From Candidatus Gastranaerophilales bacterium (GTDB taxonomy: Bacteria; Cyanobacteriota; Vampirovibrionia; Gastranaerophilales; Gastranaerophilaceae): a DNA stretch of 64,000 nt. Every line of letters begins with the position of its first letter. The first letter of the stretch is position 1. The notes under the pieces are model-generated. The model was not told the origin of the DNA. It made no database searches and worked only from the letters and a program-made list of their open reading frames with translations. Positions 52,872-62,125 of the stretch are shown here, piece by piece. The stretch covers positions 124,001 through 188,000 of the forward strand of contig CALUPW010000004.1 of the NCBI GenBank assembly GCA_944322785.1, written 5' to 3'. Both the position numbers and the translations under genes were made by a program.

Positions 52872-53858
52872 TTATGCTGCAATCTGTTTAGCTTTTTGCT
52901 GTCTGTCGTTCCAGAAATCAACTAGCATTGAACAGAAAAATATTGATGAATATGTACCGATGATAATACCTAAAATCATTGCGAGTACAAAATCTCTTGT
53001 TGTAACACCGCCCCAGAAATAAAGAGCTAAAAGTGTAATCAATGTTGTTAAAGAAGTGTTTAAACTTCTTGTTAATGTCTGGTTAACAGAGGCGTCAACA
53101 ATATCTCCGAATGACATTTTCTTAGAATAGTATCTTAAGTTTTCACGGATTCTGTCGAATACAACAATTGTATCGTGAACAGAAAAACCTATAACCGTCA
53201 AAATCGCCGTGATAAACAACCCGTCAATTTGAACGTTATAAACAAGTCCAAGAATTGAAAATACTCCGGTTACAAACAGAACATCATGCAAAACTCCGAG
53301 TATTGCAGCAAGTGCATAATCAAATCTGAATCTGAACGAAAGATATGCAACAATACCTAAAAATGCAAGAGTCAATGCAATCAAAGAATTTTTAAACAGT
53401 TCTTTTCCCATAGTAGGTCCGACAGAACTTACTGACATCAATTCCGGATTGTTATACTGTTCTGACATTACTTTAGTAATTTTTTCGCCGTCTGCCGAAT
53501 CTTTGTCAATAAATTTTGTTCTTACTGAAATTATTGATTGAATTTCGGATTTTGTATTTTTCTGCTGGTCGCTGTTTACGTTTAAAATTTGAAGATACGG
53601 ATTTTCAATTCCGTTTTTCTCAAGATTGTCACGGGTTTTTGCAAGGTCATCGTTTGTTACCTTGCTTTCTATTCCGTATTGAAGAATTGTTCCGCCGGTG
53701 TAATCAATACCGACTTTTAAAGGTGCATGGTTCGGGTAGGTCATTGATGAATAAATCATTGCAACAATTCCGGGTATAAGCAGAATAGTCGTTAAAGCCA
53801 TCCACCACCATCTGTATTTAACTATATGCACCAAATGTTTTTTTCCAAAATTGAACAT
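52872..53858 (-). CDS. secF: protein translocase subunit SecF
   Basis: SecF works with SecD to drive proton-motive-force-dependent release of exported proteins. The 328-aa protein has six membrane helices and a periplasmic P4-type domain after helix 1. The signatures GIDYTGGTILQ, SVGPTMGKEL, and GFSVHDTIVVFDRIRENLR in helix 4-5 are intact, as is SLNTSLTTLITLLALYFWGG. It follows secD by 35 nt on the minus strand. Confidence 0.97.
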   Translation of the reverse strand: MFNFGKKHLVHIVKYRWWWMALTTILLIPGIVAMIYSSMTYPNHAPLKVGIDYTGGTILQYGIESKVTNDDLAKTRDNLEKNGIENPYLQILNVNSDQQKNTKSEIQSIISVRTKFIDKDSADGEKITKVMSEQYNNPELMSVSSVGPTMGKELFKNSLIALTLAFLGIVAYLSFRFRFDYALAAILGVLHDVLFVTGVFSILGLVYNVQIDGLFITAILTVIGFSVHDTIVVFDRIRENLRYYSKKMSFGDIVDASVNQTLTRSLNTSLTTLITLLALYFWGGVTTRDFVLAMILGIIIGTYSSIFFCSMLVDFWNDRQQKAKQIAA

Positions 53859-53893
53859 TTTTATTTTACCTTTCTATAATTGCCTTGACCTGA

Positions 53894-55201
53894 CTAATCC
53901 AATATACCGAAGCGAGCTTTTTCCCGTTTGGTTTCCTCAGCTCGGTAAGCTTCACCGATTTCATCTTTTCGTAATCCGAACAGTCCGGGATGCTTAAGTT
54001 CACCTGTGCCGAAGATTAAGTGCATAAAGTTTTTGGTAACGGTAATTGCCGTAAACATTGACACCATAACACCTAATGCAAGAGTCAATGCAAAACCTTT
54101 AACAACACTTGTTCCAAGAAGATAAAGAATTACACAGGTAATTATTGTTGTCATGTTTGAATCAAAAATACTTGTAAATGCTCGGTCAAAACCTGAATTG
54201 ATTGCAGTAAACAGATTTCTTCCCGCTCTCAATTCTTCTTTCGTCCGTTCAAAAATAAGTATGTTCGCATCTACCGCCATTCCGATTGATAAAATAAAAC
54301 CTGCAATACCGGCAAGAGTGAGTGTTACTGGAATTGCTTTAAACAGAGCAAACAATATCAAACTGTAGATAACCAGTGCAATATCAGCTATCAAGCCGGG
54401 CACATGATAAAATGCAATCATAAATATCATAACCGCAGCAAGCCCGATTATACCTGCTTTTTTGGAAGCTGCAATACTGTCTGCACCAAGTGTCGGTCCG
54501 ACCGTATTTTCCTCAACTATTTCAGCAGGAACCGGAAGTGCCCCCGCATTCAGCAAGTCAACCATTCTTTGCGCTTCATCGTATGCGAATCCGCTGTCAC
54601 CGCCGGAAATTTGAGCGTTGCCGCCGTAAATCGGTTCACGAATTACAGGAGCTGATTGAAGTTCGCCGTCAAAAAATATTGCCATCTGCTGATCAACGAG
54701 TTTTTCTGTTAATTCAGCGAATTTTTTTGCGCCTTCTGCGTTAAATTCAAGAGATACAACCCATTGACCTGTTGAATCTGTTGTAAGCTGAGATTTAGAC
54801 AAATCTTTACCGGTAAGCCCCGTCGGCTCCCATGATATAACCCCTTTTTCTGTTTTTCCGGGCTGTTTAAATTCAAGCTGTGCGGTTTCACCGATAAAAG
54901 CTTTTGCTTCTTTCAAATCAGTTACTGCCGGAATTTCAACAAGCAGTCTTTTGTCGCCGACCTGCTGTACAACAGTTTCGGCAACCCCTAATTTGTTTAC
55001 CCTTTGCTCAATTGCAAACTGTAAATGACTCATTGTTTCAGGTGTAATTTCCTTTACCTGATCGGTTGTCTGAGCTTCAAGAACGAGTCTTGAACCGCCG
55101 ACAAGGTCAAGTCCTAATTTTGTGGGTTTTAAAAGAATTACGGCAATGGCACCTATCACAATTGCCATAATCACCCAGAACATAATAATTTTGTTTTTCA
55201 C
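53894..55201 (-). CDS. secD: protein translocase subunit SecD
   Basis: The 435-aa SecD has one N-terminal helix, the large periplasmic P1 domain and five C-terminal helices. The D1 motif KLGLDLVGGSRLVLEA, the transmembrane Asp region AVDANILIFERTKEELRAG and the adjoining IFDSNMTTIITCVILYLLG are present. It is short (E. coli 615 aa) but normal for Cyanobacteria and Gram-positives. Ends in ETKREKARFGILD. It lies downstream of dapA (70-nt gap), so dapA-secD-secF may form one unit. Confidence 0.97.
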   Translation of the reverse strand: MKNKIIMFWVIMAIVIGAIAVILLKPTKLGLDLVGGSRLVLEAQTTDQVKEITPETMSHLQFAIEQRVNKLGVAETVVQQVGDKRLLVEIPAVTDLKEAKAFIGETAQLEFKQPGKTEKGVISWEPTGLTGKDLSKSQLTTDSTGQWVVSLEFNAEGAKKFAELTEKLVDQQMAIFFDGELQSAPVIREPIYGGNAQISGGDSGFAYDEAQRMVDLLNAGALPVPAEIVEENTVGPTLGADSIAASKKAGIIGLAAVMIFMIAFYHVPGLIADIALVIYSLILFALFKAIPVTLTLAGIAGFILSIGMAVDANILIFERTKEELRAGRNLFTAINSGFDRAFTSIFDSNMTTIITCVILYLLGTSVVKGFALTLALGVMVSMFTAITVTKNFMHLIFGTGELKHPGLFGLRKDEIGEAYRAEETKREKARFGILD

Positions 55202-55271
55202 TTTTTTATTCCTCTTTAATGTCTCTTATTTTTTCATATTTTATTTCAAAAAATAAACCTTATCTAAAGCC

Positions 55272-56174
55272 CTAACCGTCTAATTCTTCTTTTACATCAT
55301 CAAGAACCTTGAACAATCCTGTTTTTTCGATTTCATCCAGCTCAACCAGCGGACGTCTTACATAATCTTCAATAAGATTCAGATGAGCAAGTGCAGCTTT
55401 GACCGGCACCGGATTTGGCGCCATAAAAAGCTTTTTAAAAACAGGGAACAAAGTTTTATGCATATTTTTTGATGCCATAACTTCTCCTGTTTTAAAATTG
55501 CGTATCATTGATTTTAATTCTTTTCCGAAAATGTGCGATGCAACCGAAATTACGCCGTGCGCACCGAGAGAAAGCATCGGAAGTGTCAGACTGTCATCGC
55601 CTGAATATATTGCAAAATCCGCCGGACATTTAAGTTTTAATTCAGAAATCATATCCATATCCGGTGAACTTTGTTTTAATGCAACAATATTCGGATATTT
55701 TTTCGCAAGCATGGCTGCTGTTTCAGGCAGCATGTTGACGCCTGTACGGGAGGGAATATTGTATAAAATAACAGGCAAATCAGAAGCCTCCGCAACTGCC
55801 GAAAAATGCTCAATCATTCCTCTTTGAGAAGGTTTGTTGTAATATGGCACTACAGATAAAACAGCATCCACATCTTCTTTTTTTGCAAGTTTTGTCATTT
55901 TAACCGCAGTTTCTGTTGAGTTTGAACCCGTACCTAAAATTACTTTTGCCTTATTTGCAGCCGCACGTTTTACTGTACTCAAAAGTTCAAGTTCTTCTTC
56001 ATGAGTAAGCGTCGGACTTTCGCCAGTTGTTCCTGCGACAACAAGAGCTTCCGTTCCGTTATTGATTAAATATTTCGCCAAATTTTCCGCTTTATTATAA
56101 TCAATTTCCCGATTTGCATTCATCGGTGTAACCATTGCGGTAAGAACTTCTCCGGCGTCATATCTCAATGCCAT
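55272..56174 (-). CDS. dapA: 4-hydroxy-tetrahydrodipicolinate synthase
   Basis: DapA condenses pyruvate with aspartate semialdehyde in lysine and peptidoglycan precursor synthesis. The TIM-barrel motifs are complete: GTTGESPTLTHEEE (pyruvate-binding Thr-Thr), YYNKPSQRG, YNIPSRTGVNM with the catalytic Tyr, and VALKQSSPDM with the Schiff-base Lys. SGDDSLTLPMLSLGAHGVIS follows. The size (300 aa) is standard. Its start is divergent from the LptC-like gene across 132 bp. Confidence 0.97.
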   Translation of the reverse strand: MALRYDAGEVLTAMVTPMNANREIDYNKAENLAKYLINNGTEALVVAGTTGESPTLTHEEELELLSTVKRAAANKAKVILGTGSNSTETAVKMTKLAKKEDVDAVLSVVPYYNKPSQRGMIEHFSAVAEASDLPVILYNIPSRTGVNMLPETAAMLAKKYPNIVALKQSSPDMDMISELKLKCPADFAIYSGDDSLTLPMLSLGAHGVISVASHIFGKELKSMIRNFKTGEVMASKNMHKTLFPVFKKLFMAPNPVPVKAALAHLNLIEDYVRRPLVELDEIEKTGLFKVLDDVKEELDG

Positions 56175-56306
56175 AAAAACCTCTTTTCTGTTTACAATAT
56201 CCCTATCTCTAAAAATTATATTACAAAAGTATTATTATTGTTTAAAATATTAAGATATTTAATTTCTTTTTGTCTAAATAAAATAATTTATGATAACATT
56301 TTATGT

Positions 56307-56897
56307 ATGAACTGGAAAAATTTAAGCAGAAAAAGAAAAGCATATATTTTTGCTTTAATAACGGTTATAGGGATTTTGGTATGGGCTTTTGTATCAGCGG
56401 GGATCATAACGCACAATTTTAACAGAAGCCAGCTTGCAACAGGCGAAGACAAGCAGGAAGCTCTTATTAACGGACTTATTTTGACCGAAACAAAAGAAGC
56501 CGAAAAATACTGGGAAATTTACGGAGAAAGTGGCACCTACAACAGTACAAACGAAGTTGCTCTTCTTGATAATGTAATCGGGAACTTTTATGACGAAAAT
56601 AATACAGTTGCCATGAGTTTTGAATCTTCCCACGGCACATACAACTCTAAAAAAAATGAAATCATACTTTACGACAACACTAAAATCGTAATTAAAGACG
56701 GCACTTCATTGTTTGCAAACCGTCTTGTATGGTCGGGTTCTGAAAATCCGGTTCATGCAAAGGGCAACGTAAAAATCATTCGAAATAACGAATTTTATGC
56801 AACGGCAGAAGAAGTCGAAATCAGTCCGGATTATTCAAAATTTAAGATATCAGGACATTCTGTCTCAAAAATTTATGATAGCAAGGAGAAAAAATGA
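56307..56897 (+). CDS. lptC: LptC-like periplasmic protein of the LPS transport system
   Basis: A 196-aa bitopic protein with an N-terminal helix (YIFALITVIGILVWAFVSAG) and a beta-jellyroll type OstA/LptC region. Segments such as KEAEKYWEIYGESGTYN, EIILYDNTKIVIKDG and FYATAEEVEISPDYSKF are alternating beta strands as in LptC. It lies directly before an LptA-like gene with a 4-nt overlap (ATGA type), the usual lptC-lptA arrangement. I use the ATG at 56307 (MNWKN); no strong ribosome site is visible, and TATGAT lies 12 nt upstream, so the leader is very short. The name rests on fold and neighbour. Confidence 0.8.
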   Translation: MNWKNLSRKRKAYIFALITVIGILVWAFVSAGIITHNFNRSQLATGEDKQEALINGLILTETKEAEKYWEIYGESGTYNSTNEVALLDNVIGNFYDENNTVAMSFESSHGTYNSKKNEIILYDNTKIVIKDGTSLFANRLVWSGSENPVHAKGNVKIIRNNEFYATAEEVEISPDYSKFKISGHSVSKIYDSKEKK

Positions 56898-57871
56898 AAA
56901 AAATATTAATTGCAATAACCGGTTTACTTCTTTTTGCAGGTCTTGCGGTTCAAGCTGCGGATTTGGTGATTGAATCAAAGACACAAACCTTTAATGAAGG
57001 CGACAGCAAGATTAAATTTAACGGCGATGTAAAAGTGTCTGTTGGAGATCTTCGTGTTGAAGGACAAAAGGCTGATGTCGGTGTTACAAAAGATCAGAAG
57101 CTTGATACTGCAACCTTTTATGACAAACCGTATGCCTATGAAATAAAAAAGAATAAAAAACGTGAAGTTAAAGCAAATATATTAAAACTTTCATTAATTA
57201 CAAAAGTAATAAGAGCGGAAGGGGATTCCCAATCAATTGTTTTTGAAGGGAAAAAACCGATTGTCGTAATAAACGCCGATGTTCAGGAATATGACACAAA
57301 AACAGGCGTTATGACCGCAACAGGTGCTGTTACTATTTTGTATAAGGAACTTGAAACATTTTCAAACAAAGCAATTATAAAAACCGCCAAAAACGGAGAT
57401 TTGCAGGATCTTGACTTAATCGGAAATGCAAGAGTAAAAGAACAGAATAACGAATCTTTTGCAGACAAATTTCATTACGATGCTGCAACCAAAATTTTAA
57501 CGGCGACAGGCAACACAACATCAAATGCCACTATGGATAACGGAGAAATTTTGACGTTAAAGGCAGCAAGACAGGAATATTCACAGGACACCAACACCTT
57601 TAATGCAAGCGGAAACGTGAAAGTCTGGTATCAGGATTACTTTGCACAGGGACCGAAAATTTCTTTATACCCCGACAAAATGACAAAAAAACCGAATGAA
57701 GTATATTTTGTCGGACGTTCAAGCATTACTCAGGGCATGCGGACTATTTATGCTGACAAAATAAGAATGATTATAAATCCCAAAGATTTTCATGCAGAAG
57801 GCAACACCAGAACCGTAATCAAAAACATAGGCGGCGGTGACAGCGATGATGATATGACTCTGGGATTGTAG
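56894..57871 (+). CDS. lptA: LptA/OstA-like periplasmic protein
   Basis: The 325-aa product has a signal peptide (KKILIAITGLLLFAGLAVQA then AD). The mature part is a series of beta-jellyroll OstA repeats. It opens with SKTQTFNEGDSKIKFNGDV, then GVMTATGAVTILYKE, SFADKFHYDAATKILTATGN and FNASGNVKVWYQDY. LptA monomers in E. coli have about 160 residues, so this version is roughly a tandem of two. It would form the periplasmic bridge carrying LPS-type glycolipid. A GGAGAAAAA site sits just before the ATG, inside the lptC end. Confidence 0.87.
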   Translation: MKKILIAITGLLLFAGLAVQAADLVIESKTQTFNEGDSKIKFNGDVKVSVGDLRVEGQKADVGVTKDQKLDTATFYDKPYAYEIKKNKKREVKANILKLSLITKVIRAEGDSQSIVFEGKKPIVVINADVQEYDTKTGVMTATGAVTILYKELETFSNKAIIKTAKNGDLQDLDLIGNARVKEQNNESFADKFHYDAATKILTATGNTTSNATMDNGEILTLKAARQEYSQDTNTFNASGNVKVWYQDYFAQGPKISLYPDKMTKKPNEVYFVGRSSITQGMRTIYADKIRMIINPKDFHAEGNTRTVIKNIGGGDSDDDMTLGL

Positions 57872-57879
57872 GAGAAATT

Positions 57880-58656
57880 ATGGCAAAAATTGATGAAGCA
57901 TTAGAATCATTTAAAAACCGGGATTATGAACATGCACTTGACCTGTTCAGTTCAATTGTTGAAAAAGGCGAAGAATCTGCGGAAATTTATAATAACATAG
58001 GACTCTGTTATTACAATCTCGGAAATTTTGAAAAAGCTGAAGATAATTTTTTAAAATCAATTAAACTTAACCCGAAACTCCCGCAGGTTTATATCAATCT
58101 GGCGGATTTGTATTATAAATCACATGATTTTGACAACGGAATCCAGCTTTTGTCGCAGGGTGTTTATGAAATGCCCGATGAAATGCCGATTGCACACTAT
58201 CTTGCAAGATTTTATATGGAAGATGCCAGACTTGATTTAGCAATCGACGAACTTGAAAAAATTCTTGAAAAACAGCCGGAAAATTATGATGCATACTATG
58301 ATCTTGGCAAAGTTCATTTCGAACTCGGGAATTATGCAATTGCAGCCGAAAATTTTGAAAATGTGCTTGAATATAAAGATAATAACGAATGGATTTATTA
58401 TTACCTTGGTCAGGCTTATGAAGCTAACGATGAAATTGATAAAGCGCTTTCAAACTTTTTAAAAGCAATAGCAATTAACGATTCTTTTCATCCTGCCTAC
58501 AAAAAGGCAGCTATTCTGTTTTTAGCACGAGGCGACTATGACGATGCAATTGAATATTTTGAATCTTACATGGAAATGAATATTCCGCAGGATGAAAAAA
58601 ATAATATTAAAAATCTGATTGAACGAATTAAAAAGAAACAGGAAAATGAAAAATAA
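57880..58656 (+). CDS. tetratricopeptide repeat protein
   Basis: This soluble 258-aa protein is made almost entirely of TPR units: RDYEHALDLFSSIVEKGEES, YNNIGLCYYNLGNFEKAEDN, YINLADLYYKSHDFDNGIQL, HYLARFYMEDARLDLAIDEL, YYDLGKVHFELGNYAIAAEN, and YYYLGQAYEANDEIDKALSN, ending with ARGDYDDAIEYFESYMEM. No signal peptide or membrane segment is seen. Such scaffolds mediate protein contacts; the partner may be the envelope genes upstream. A 9-nt gap to lptA and an overlap with dprA indicate one operon. Confidence 0.9.
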   Translation: MAKIDEALESFKNRDYEHALDLFSSIVEKGEESAEIYNNIGLCYYNLGNFEKAEDNFLKSIKLNPKLPQVYINLADLYYKSHDFDNGIQLLSQGVYEMPDEMPIAHYLARFYMEDARLDLAIDELEKILEKQPENYDAYYDLGKVHFELGNYAIAAENFENVLEYKDNNEWIYYYLGQAYEANDEIDKALSNFLKAIAINDSFHPAYKKAAILFLARGDYDDAIEYFESYMEMNIPQDEKNNIKNLIERIKKKQENEK

Positions 58657-59731
58657 ATTTTGGATAGCTTTTTCATCAATCGAACAAATCGACAGCCAAT
58701 TTACATTAAAACTTTTTGAATATTTTAAAGATATTGAAAAAGCTTTTAATGCAAATCAAAATGATTTAAAAAATATTGAAGGGCTGAGCATAAAAAAAGC
58801 CGAACATTTTTTAAGACTCCGTGATAAAGTTAATCCCGATAAAGTATTTAAATCAGTGGTTGATAAAGGGATAAACTATCTTGCATTTGATGATAAAAAA
58901 TATCCTGATATGCTAAAACAGATTGATAATCCGCCTGCAATACTTTATTATAAAGGGAAGCCGGACAGGATAAATTTTGAAAAAACATTAGCCGTTGTCG
59001 GCTCCAGAAGGACAAGCAAATACGCAAAAGACGCAGTAAATTTACTTTTGTCAGAGCTGAAAAATACCGATATATGTATAGTATCAGGACTTGCCTCAGG
59101 AATTGATACCTGCGCTCATACAGCCGCAATTGAGAATAATTTAAAAACAATAGGTGTTATCGCAAGCGGTTTTGATTATGTTTATCCGGCAGCCAACAAG
59201 GATTTGTATAAAAAAATCGAAAATGAAAACGGCGTTATATTTACGGAATATTTCCCTACATTTGAACCTTTAAAATTTCGTTTTCCGCAGAGAAATCGTA
59301 TAGTATCCGGGCTTTCATACGGCACACTGGTCGCAGAAGCTTCAATAAAAAGCGGTGCTCTTATAACCGCCCATCTTACACTTGATCAGGGACGTGAATT
59401 GATGTGTATCCCAGGACAAATTACAAATCCAAACACCGAAGGAATCTACAAGCTTTTAAAAAACGGCGCAACAATGGTTACAAATGCGGACGATATTCTT
59501 GAAGCACTAAATTGGGAAATAAAACCTGCGGAACAGTTAAAAATGGATTTGACAAATCTTGATGAAATTGAAACGGAAATTTTAAAAGCTATAGAGATTG
59601 AAGAAAAAAGTGTTGATGAAATTATGTCGGTTGTCAAAATTGATTTGGATACACTTTTAATCAACTTGACAACAATGGAGCTTAAAGGCATAATAGAACA
59701 GGTCAACGGCGACAGATATAAGAGGGTGTAA
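58646..59731 (+). CDS. dprA: DNA-processing protein DprA
   Basis: DprA protects incoming single-stranded DNA and loads RecA during natural transformation. The Rossmann-like core has AVVGSRRTSKYAKDAV, SGLASGIDTCAHTAAI, GFDYVYPAANKDL and FRFPQRNRIVSGLS. The N-terminus (about 70 residues) is a SAM-like helical part and the C-terminus (from about residue 290) is a winged helix. I place the start at ATG 58646, preceded by ACAGGAAA; it overlaps the TPR gene stop. The presence of pilin-like genes makes natural competence worth considering. Confidence 0.95.
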   Translation: MKNKFWIAFSSIEQIDSQFTLKLFEYFKDIEKAFNANQNDLKNIEGLSIKKAEHFLRLRDKVNPDKVFKSVVDKGINYLAFDDKKYPDMLKQIDNPPAILYYKGKPDRINFEKTLAVVGSRRTSKYAKDAVNLLLSELKNTDICIVSGLASGIDTCAHTAAIENNLKTIGVIASGFDYVYPAANKDLYKKIENENGVIFTEYFPTFEPLKFRFPQRNRIVSGLSYGTLVAEASIKSGALITAHLTLDQGRELMCIPGQITNPNTEGIYKLLKNGATMVTNADDILEALNWEIKPAEQLKMDLTNLDEIETEILKAIEIEEKSVDEIMSVVKIDLDTLLINLTTMELKGIIEQVNGDRYKRV

Positions 59732-59739
59732 AAATATAA

Positions 59740-62091
59740 ATGGCAAAAACAGCAACTGCAAAAAAAAATGATGACGGCGCACAAACATCACAAACTGCCG
59801 CAGCCAAATCAAAACGAAAAAATGAAAAAGCACTGGTTATCGTCGAGTCTCCCGCAAAATCCAAAACAATCCGCAAGATTCTCGGGGACAGTTACCAGAT
59901 TGAAGCAAGTTTCGGACACATAAGAGATTTGCCGCAAAATGTTCTCGGTTTTGATGTAAATAACGGATTTACACCATCTTTTGTAATTATTCCGGAAAAG
60001 AAAAAAGTGGTCACAAAATTGAATGACCTTGCCAAAAAGAGTGATAAAGTTTATCTTGCATCCGACCCTGACCGTGAAGGAGAAGCTATAGCATGGCATG
60101 TTCGTCAGGTTCTTGATGTGCCGGAGGATAAAGTTTTCAGAATAGAGTTTAACGAAATTACGCCAAAAGCCGTAAAATATGCGGTAGAACATTCCCGAAG
60201 CATTGATATGGACAAAGTTAAAGCCCAGCAGACAAGACAGATTCTTGACAAACTCGTAGGTTACAAATTGAGTCCTGTTTTGTGGAAAAGACTCGGGAAT
60301 TATCATCTTTCCGCAGGACGTGTACAATCGGTTGCATTAAGAATGATTTGCGAACGGGAGGATGAAATTGAAGCATTCGTTCCTGTTGAATACTGGTCAA
60401 TTCATACGGAACTTGAAAAAGACGGCGGAGTTTTTGAAGCGGAACTTTCAAAATACAAAGATAAAAAAATCGAAATTCCGAATGAAGAAGAAGCTAAAAA
60501 AATTGTTGACTTTTTATCTGACAAATCCACCGAATATAAAGTTTCCAAAATAACAAACAAAAATACTCAACGCAAACCCACAGCGCCGTTTATAACTTCA
60601 ACCCTCCAGCGTGAAGCAAGTTCCAAACTAGGCTACGGCGTTCAAAAAACAATGCAGATTGCACAAAAACTTTATGAAGGTATTGAACTTGAAAACGGCG
60701 CAGTCGGTCTTATAACTTATATGAGAACGGATAGTGTCCGAATTTCAGATGATGCTCAAGCAATGGCAAAAGATTTCATCCTGAAAAATTACGGTGAAAA
60801 ATATTATCCGGAAAAACCGAATGTCTATGCCAAAGGCAAACAAAACGTTCAAGACGCTCACGAAGCCATCCGACCTTCATATCCGGAACGGACTCCGGAA
60901 AGTATAAAAAAATATCTTTCTAATGAACAGTACCGCCTATACAAACTTATCTGGAATAAATTTATGTCATCACAAATGACAAATGCGCAGGTGGCAAATA
61001 AATCAGTTGAAATTGAAGCAGGCGACTATACTCTTCGTGCAAGCACAAGCAAAGTAACTTTTGACGGTTTTCTAAAACTATATAACGAAACAGCTGAAGA
61101 AGATGATGCACCAAAGGAAAAAATTCCGGATCTGGAAAAGGATGATATCCTGACCTGCCGCAAAGTGCTTCCAAAACAGCACTTTACACAGCCGCCTCCA
61201 AGGTATTCGGAAGCAACTCTAGTAAAAGCTCTTGAAGAATACGGCATCGGACGTCCTTCAACTTATGCCTCAATTATTACAAAAATTCAAACAAGAGGAT
61301 ACGTCGAAAAACTTGATAAAGCACTGGCGCCGACGCTATTGGGAAGAACCGTCTGCAAACAGCTTGTTGCCCAGTTTACGGATGTTATGGATTACAAATT
61401 TACGGCCGGCATGGAAACAAAACTTGACCTTATTGCAGAAAAAAAAGCCGTATGGAATAAAGTTCTGGAAGATTTTTACGGTCCTTTTATCGAGGTTGTA
61501 AATACGGCAATGCAAAACGGCGAAAGAGTGCGCATTGAAAGCAATATTAAATGCCCCAACTGCGGCAAACCCATGCTTGTCAGAACAAGCCGTCAGGGCA
61601 ATCAATTTCTGGGCTGTTCGGGGTATCCGGAATGTAAAACAGTTATGTCGATGAACGTCTTAACTGAAAATGTTAATAACGAACAATCCGAACCGCAAAA
61701 ATGCGAAGAAAAATGTGAAAAATGCGGCTCTGATATGATATTTAAACAGGGTCCCTACGGCAAATATCTTGAATGCACAAACGAAAGCTGTAAATTTCGT
61801 AAACCTTACCGCCGCTCAACAGGCGTAACCTGCCCGAAATGCGGTAAGGGTACAATTGTTGAAAGAAAATCAAAACGTGGCACGGTATTTTTCGGATGTG
61901 ACAGGTATCCGGAATGTGACTTTGTTTTGTGGAACGAACCGACAGGACAAACTTGCCCTGATTGCGGAGCATTACTTGTTAAAAAAGTTCTGAAAAAAGG
62001 GACAACAATCGAATGTTCAAACCGTTCATGCGGATACAAGGCACCTGTTGAAGAAACTACTCAATCAGATGAGAACGGAACAAATATTTAA
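59740..62091 (+). CDS. topA: DNA topoisomerase I with four C-terminal zinc ribbons
   Basis: TopA relaxes negative supercoils. The toprim domain has VIVESPAKSKTIRKIL and ASDPDREGEAIAWH (Asp-x-Asp-x-Glu). The active tyrosine lies in GLITYMRTDSVRIS near residue 330. The GRPSTYASI segment is present. The C-terminus carries four zinc ribbons beginning CPNCGKPM, CEKCGSDM, CPKCGKGT and CPDCGALL. The N-terminal 30 residues are a Lys/Ala-rich tail. Total length is 783 aa. It follows dprA by 8 nt, a frequent dprA-topA pairing. Confidence 0.98.
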   Translation: MAKTATAKKNDDGAQTSQTAAAKSKRKNEKALVIVESPAKSKTIRKILGDSYQIEASFGHIRDLPQNVLGFDVNNGFTPSFVIIPEKKKVVTKLNDLAKKSDKVYLASDPDREGEAIAWHVRQVLDVPEDKVFRIEFNEITPKAVKYAVEHSRSIDMDKVKAQQTRQILDKLVGYKLSPVLWKRLGNYHLSAGRVQSVALRMICEREDEIEAFVPVEYWSIHTELEKDGGVFEAELSKYKDKKIEIPNEEEAKKIVDFLSDKSTEYKVSKITNKNTQRKPTAPFITSTLQREASSKLGYGVQKTMQIAQKLYEGIELENGAVGLITYMRTDSVRISDDAQAMAKDFILKNYGEKYYPEKPNVYAKGKQNVQDAHEAIRPSYPERTPESIKKYLSNEQYRLYKLIWNKFMSSQMTNAQVANKSVEIEAGDYTLRASTSKVTFDGFLKLYNETAEEDDAPKEKIPDLEKDDILTCRKVLPKQHFTQPPPRYSEATLVKALEEYGIGRPSTYASIITKIQTRGYVEKLDKALAPTLLGRTVCKQLVAQFTDVMDYKFTAGMETKLDLIAEKKAVWNKVLEDFYGPFIEVVNTAMQNGERVRIESNIKCPNCGKPMLVRTSRQGNQFLGCSGYPECKTVMSMNVLTENVNNEQSEPQKCEEKCEKCGSDMIFKQGPYGKYLECTNESCKFRKPYRRSTGVTCPKCGKGTIVERKSKRGTVFFGCDRYPECDFVLWNEPTGQTCPDCGALLVKKVLKKGTTIECSNRSCGYKAPVEETTQSDENGTNI

Positions 62092-62125
62092 TTTATATAT
62101 TCTATAAAAACTCAAGGAGGTTTAT

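Noticed and set aside
59809-60327. A 172-codon frame antisense to topA (and similar long antisense frames in rpoB, rpoC2 and murQ)
   Set aside because: These mirror the codon pattern of strongly coding genes on the other strand and have no start signals or homology I recognise.
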